Source of the DNA: Propionibacteriaceae bacterium
GTDB lineage: Bacteria > Actinomycetota > Actinomycetes > Propionibacteriales > Propionibacteriaceae
NCBI GenBank assembly: GCA_009781325.1
Contig: WQYJ01000073.1
Location: 1-9,145 of the forward strand
Direction of reading: 5' to 3'
DNA length: 9,145 nt
Shown here: positions 7,213 to 9,145 of the stretch, one piece after another
How the letters are laid out: every line of letters begins with the position of its first letter
Position numbering within the stretch: the stretch's first letter is position 1
Translations under genes and position numbers: made by a program
The notes under the pieces: generated by a model
What the model was told of the DNA's origin: nothing
The model's database searches: none
The model's input: only the letters and a program-made list of their open reading frames with translations

Positions 7213-7791
7213 GTGGCTGTTGATATGAATCGCCCTGTGGCGCGAGACCCGTACTCCATTCTTCCCCCTCAACCAAAATTCTTGCTGACAAGCACTGATA
7301 TCACTGATGGGGAGATGCTGCCTGTGTCGGCGACGGCTGATGGAGGCAATGTGTCTCCGCAATTGTCCTGGGAGGGTTTTCCTGGCGATACTAAGAGCTT
7401 CTTGTTGACCTGTTTCGACCCTGATGCGCCTCGCGAGGGAGGGGTGTGGCACTGGATCGTGGCGAATATCCCGGTCTCAGTGACGTCGATTCCTGCAGGC
7501 AGTTCTGGTTCTATCGTCAAGATCATTACCTCCAGATTCAAGCGTCCTCCTTCCTCGGTCGGCGCTGCTGAAGCCATGGATCTACCCAATTCTGCCGGCT
7601 CTGTGGGATATATGGGAGCTATGCCTCCCAAGGGGGACCGCGTCCATCGATATTTCTTTGCTGTTCATGCCTTAGATGTGGAGCATCTTGAACTACCTCA
7701 TGGGCGCAAGACCTCGGCGGCGTTGGCTGCGGCGACCGCTGTTCCACACACCATCGCCAGGGCTGTCTTGGTGGGGACCTACCAGCGATGA
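7213..7791 (+). CDS. YbhB/YbcL family PEBP (Raf kinase inhibitor-like) protein
   Basis: A 192-residue protein of the phosphatidylethanolamine-binding-protein fold. The ligand-pocket motifs are present: CFDPDAPREGGVWHWIVANI (67-86; Asp69, Asp71, His80) and GAMPPKGDRVHRYFFAVHAL (135-154; His145). TSTDITDGEMLP and VSPQLSWEGFP near the N-terminus, and the ending HTIARAVLVGTYQR, match actinobacterial members such as the one I recall as Rv2140c. Between the two motifs, residues about 96-128 form a longer, more basic loop than usual (SIVKIITSRFKRPP). No signal peptide is seen, so it is probably cytoplasmic. No enzymatic activity is established for the family; small-molecule or lipid headgroup binding is assumed. 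I chose the GTG at 7213 because of its leaderless promoter; an ATG at 7225 is the alternative. Its stop overlaps the GH13 start (ATGA), so the two genes form one transcription unit. Confidence 0.9.
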   Translation: MAVDMNRPVARDPYSILPPQPKFLLTSTDITDGEMLPVSATADGGNVSPQLSWEGFPGDTKSFLLTCFDPDAPREGGVWHWIVANIPVSVTSIPAGSSGSIVKIITSRFKRPPSSVGAAEAMDLPNSAGSVGYMGAMPPKGDRVHRYFFAVHALDVEHLELPHGRKTSAALAAATAVPHTIARAVLVGTYQR

Positions 7792-9023
7792 TTCCTGCGT
7801 GGGCTTACACATCGATCTGGTGGAGTGTCTATCCGCTAGGTGCCTGCGGAGCGCCTATTCGCGACGCCGATTTTCCGGGACCTCATCATCGTCTTGGCAG
7901 GTTAGAGAACTGGCTAGACCACATTGTGGAGATCGGATGTAATGGTTTAGCACTCGGGCCGATCTGGACGTCGACCTCCCATGGGTACGATGTCGTCAAT
8001 CACTTCACGATTGATCCGCGCTTAGGGGATGACCAGGATTTTGATGATCTGGTGAATGCATGCCGTCGCCGTGGCATCCGTGTTCTGCTGGATGGAGTCT
8101 TCAACCATGTATCCAGGGATCATGCTTGGGTGAGTTCTGTCCTGGAGGAGGGGAGAGCTTCGCAGTGGGCCCCCCTGCTGCGCTTCGACGACCGCGATCC
8201 GCAGGGCTTGTCACGCTTTGAGGGCCATGGAGGATTGATCGAACTCGATCATAGCCACAGTGAAGTCGTCGATTATGTTGCTTCTGTGATGAACCATTGG
8301 TTGGATCGCGGTGCAGATGGTTGGAGACTCGATGCTGCGTACCGCGTGCCGAATCAGTTTTGGGCTCAAGTCTTGCCGGAAGTACGTACACTGCATCCGG
8401 ACTCTCTGGTCGTCGCAGAGGTCCTTCACGGGGATTACGCAGGTATCGCGCAGGAAGCTGGGTTCGACAGTGTCACCCAGTACGAACTGTGGAAGGCCAT
8501 CTGGTCTGCGCTCAAAGACCGAAACCCCCATGAGTTGATGTGGGCCCTAACCCGCCACGACGAGACACGCGGGCGTGAGCTGCCCTGGACTTTCGTGTCT
8601 AACCATGATGTCACCAGGATCGCCAGCATGGTCGGTCTTCAGGGCGCCAAGGTAGCGACGGGGATACTCATGGCACTATCCGGAACCCCGGCGATCTATT
8701 ACGGCGACGAGTTCGGTTGGCTGGGCGAAAAGACTGAGTCCTGGTCCAGCGATGATCAGATTCGCCCGGTTCTTGGTGAGTATCCGGGCTGGTCGAGTGA
8801 TCAAGAACAGATCCTAGGCTTCACCAAAGCAGCTATTCACCTACGCCGTTCCCATCCATGGCTCGTCGATGCAGAGTTATCAATCATCGAGTGCTCCCAG
8901 TCGGTTCTGAGATGGAAAATGACTGGAAAAAACAGTGAGTCCATTCACGTTGAATTGAACCTGGCAGCCACTGAGCCCCACCTTCGCATCAGTGACGCGG
9001 CTGCGGAGCTTTTGGCTATCTAG
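7788..9023 (+). CDS. GH13 alpha-amylase family glycoside hydrolase
   Basis: A 411-residue protein with an (alpha/beta)8 GH13 catalytic barrel. All four conserved regions are intact: region I LDGVFNHV (101-108), region II DGWRLDAAY (177-185, nucleophile Asp182), region III VVAEVLHGD (208-216, acid/base Glu211) and region IV FVSNHDVTR (269-277, transition-state Asp274). It should hydrolyse or transfer alpha-1,4- or 1,6-linked glucosides. There is no signal peptide and the barrel begins almost at residue 1 (AYTSIWWSVYPLG), so it acts in the cytoplasm, probably on short maltooligosaccharides, glycogen fragments or trehalose-like sugars. It is compact: no N-terminal carbohydrate-binding domain and only about 70 residues after the barrel. 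The precise substrate cannot be assigned; cyclomaltodextrinase/neopullulanase-like or another intracellular alpha-glucosidase are candidates. Its ATG shares the ATGA of the PEBP stop and has only a weak GGGG upstream, so it relies on translational coupling. Confidence 0.92.
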   Translation: MIPAWAYTSIWWSVYPLGACGAPIRDADFPGPHHRLGRLENWLDHIVEIGCNGLALGPIWTSTSHGYDVVNHFTIDPRLGDDQDFDDLVNACRRRGIRVLLDGVFNHVSRDHAWVSSVLEEGRASQWAPLLRFDDRDPQGLSRFEGHGGLIELDHSHSEVVDYVASVMNHWLDRGADGWRLDAAYRVPNQFWAQVLPEVRTLHPDSLVVAEVLHGDYAGIAQEAGFDSVTQYELWKAIWSALKDRNPHELMWALTRHDETRGRELPWTFVSNHDVTRIASMVGLQGAKVATGILMALSGTPAIYYGDEFGWLGEKTESWSSDDQIRPVLGEYPGWSSDQEQILGFTKAAIHLRRSHPWLVDAELSIIECSQSVLRWKMTGKNSESIHVELNLAATEPHLRISDAAAELLAI

Positions 9024-9145
9024 CTAGCCTGGTGATAGTCCCTACGTTGGCCGCCGGAGGTCCTGCCTGGCGGCAGGATGACCGCGAACTGGACTACCAG
9101 AACACTGCCGCCAACAGCACAACTGAGATAAGAAAACTCAACCCC
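9024..9145. other. Right-end noncoding stretch
   Basis: I see no gene start, ribosome binding site or conserved coding segment in these 122 bp. The main structure is the nested inverted repeat described separately. Confidence 0.5.
9036..9096 (+). repeat. Nested inverted repeat after the GH13 gene, possible terminator
   Basis: A perfect hairpin TCCTGCC-TGGC-GGCAGGA (9061-9078, 7-bp stem, 4-nt loop) is enclosed by a second pair of arms, TAGTCC (9036-9041) and GGACTA (9091-9096). The RNA would form a two-level structure just after the GH13 stop. No T-run follows on either strand, so it is not a textbook intrinsic terminator. U-tract-less terminators or 3'-end stabilising hairpins are possible in actinobacteria. 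Confidence 0.45.

Noticed and set aside
1..9145. CRISPR arrays, tRNA/rRNA genes, insertion sequences, phage or defence genes
   Set aside because: I saw no regularly spaced repeats, cloverleaf or rRNA sequences, transposase or integrase motifs, or toxin-antitoxin-like small gene pairs.

Overview
The window looks like ordinary chromosomal DNA of an actinobacterium of moderate GC content (mid-50s percent by eye). Three things point there: the gene set (Zincin_2-type metalloprotease, Lon-like PDZ protein, UPF0182 membrane protein, paired M16 peptidases), the GTG starts, and TANNNT -10 boxes placed at leaderless distances from start codons. A member of the Propionibacteriales is plausible, but the sequence alone does not settle genus or species. 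I see no mobile element, CRISPR array, tRNA, rRNA or phage gene.

Layout. Positions 1-379 (minus strand) hold the N-terminal part of a zinc-dependent metalloprotease that runs off the left edge. A 109-bp divergent region separates it from a plus-strand pair: a membrane-anchored PDZ/Lon-like (S16) protein at 489-1535 and a large UPF0182 membrane protein at 1669-4545. This three-gene neighbourhood matches, from memory, the Rv3195-Rv3194c-Rv3193c region of Mycobacterium tuberculosis. Facing it is a minus-strand pair of M16 peptidase-family genes. The first (5762-7114) carries the inverted HxxEH zinc site. The second (4539-5843) lacks the zinc site but has the C-domain R/Y signature, so together they look like a catalytic plus non-catalytic heterodimer. 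Divergent from that pair is a plus-strand operon of a YbhB/YbcL-type PEBP protein (7213-7791) and a GH13 alpha-amylase-family glycosidase (7788-9023), joined by an ATGA overlap. The last 122 bp contain a nested inverted repeat and no recognisable gene.

What stands out. The Lon-like protein appears to have lost both catalytic dyad residues (Ser to Ala244, Lys to His289), and there is no lysine anywhere in the protease domain, so it is probably a pseudoprotease. The two M16 genes overlap by 82 bp. The overlap begins exactly where a single base change (TGG to TGA) would restore a classical ATGA junction, which suggests a recent stop loss. The divergent M16 and PEBP operons both appear to be transcribed leaderless. 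I found no multi-gene system here that I would call undescribed; these are anomalies inside known families.
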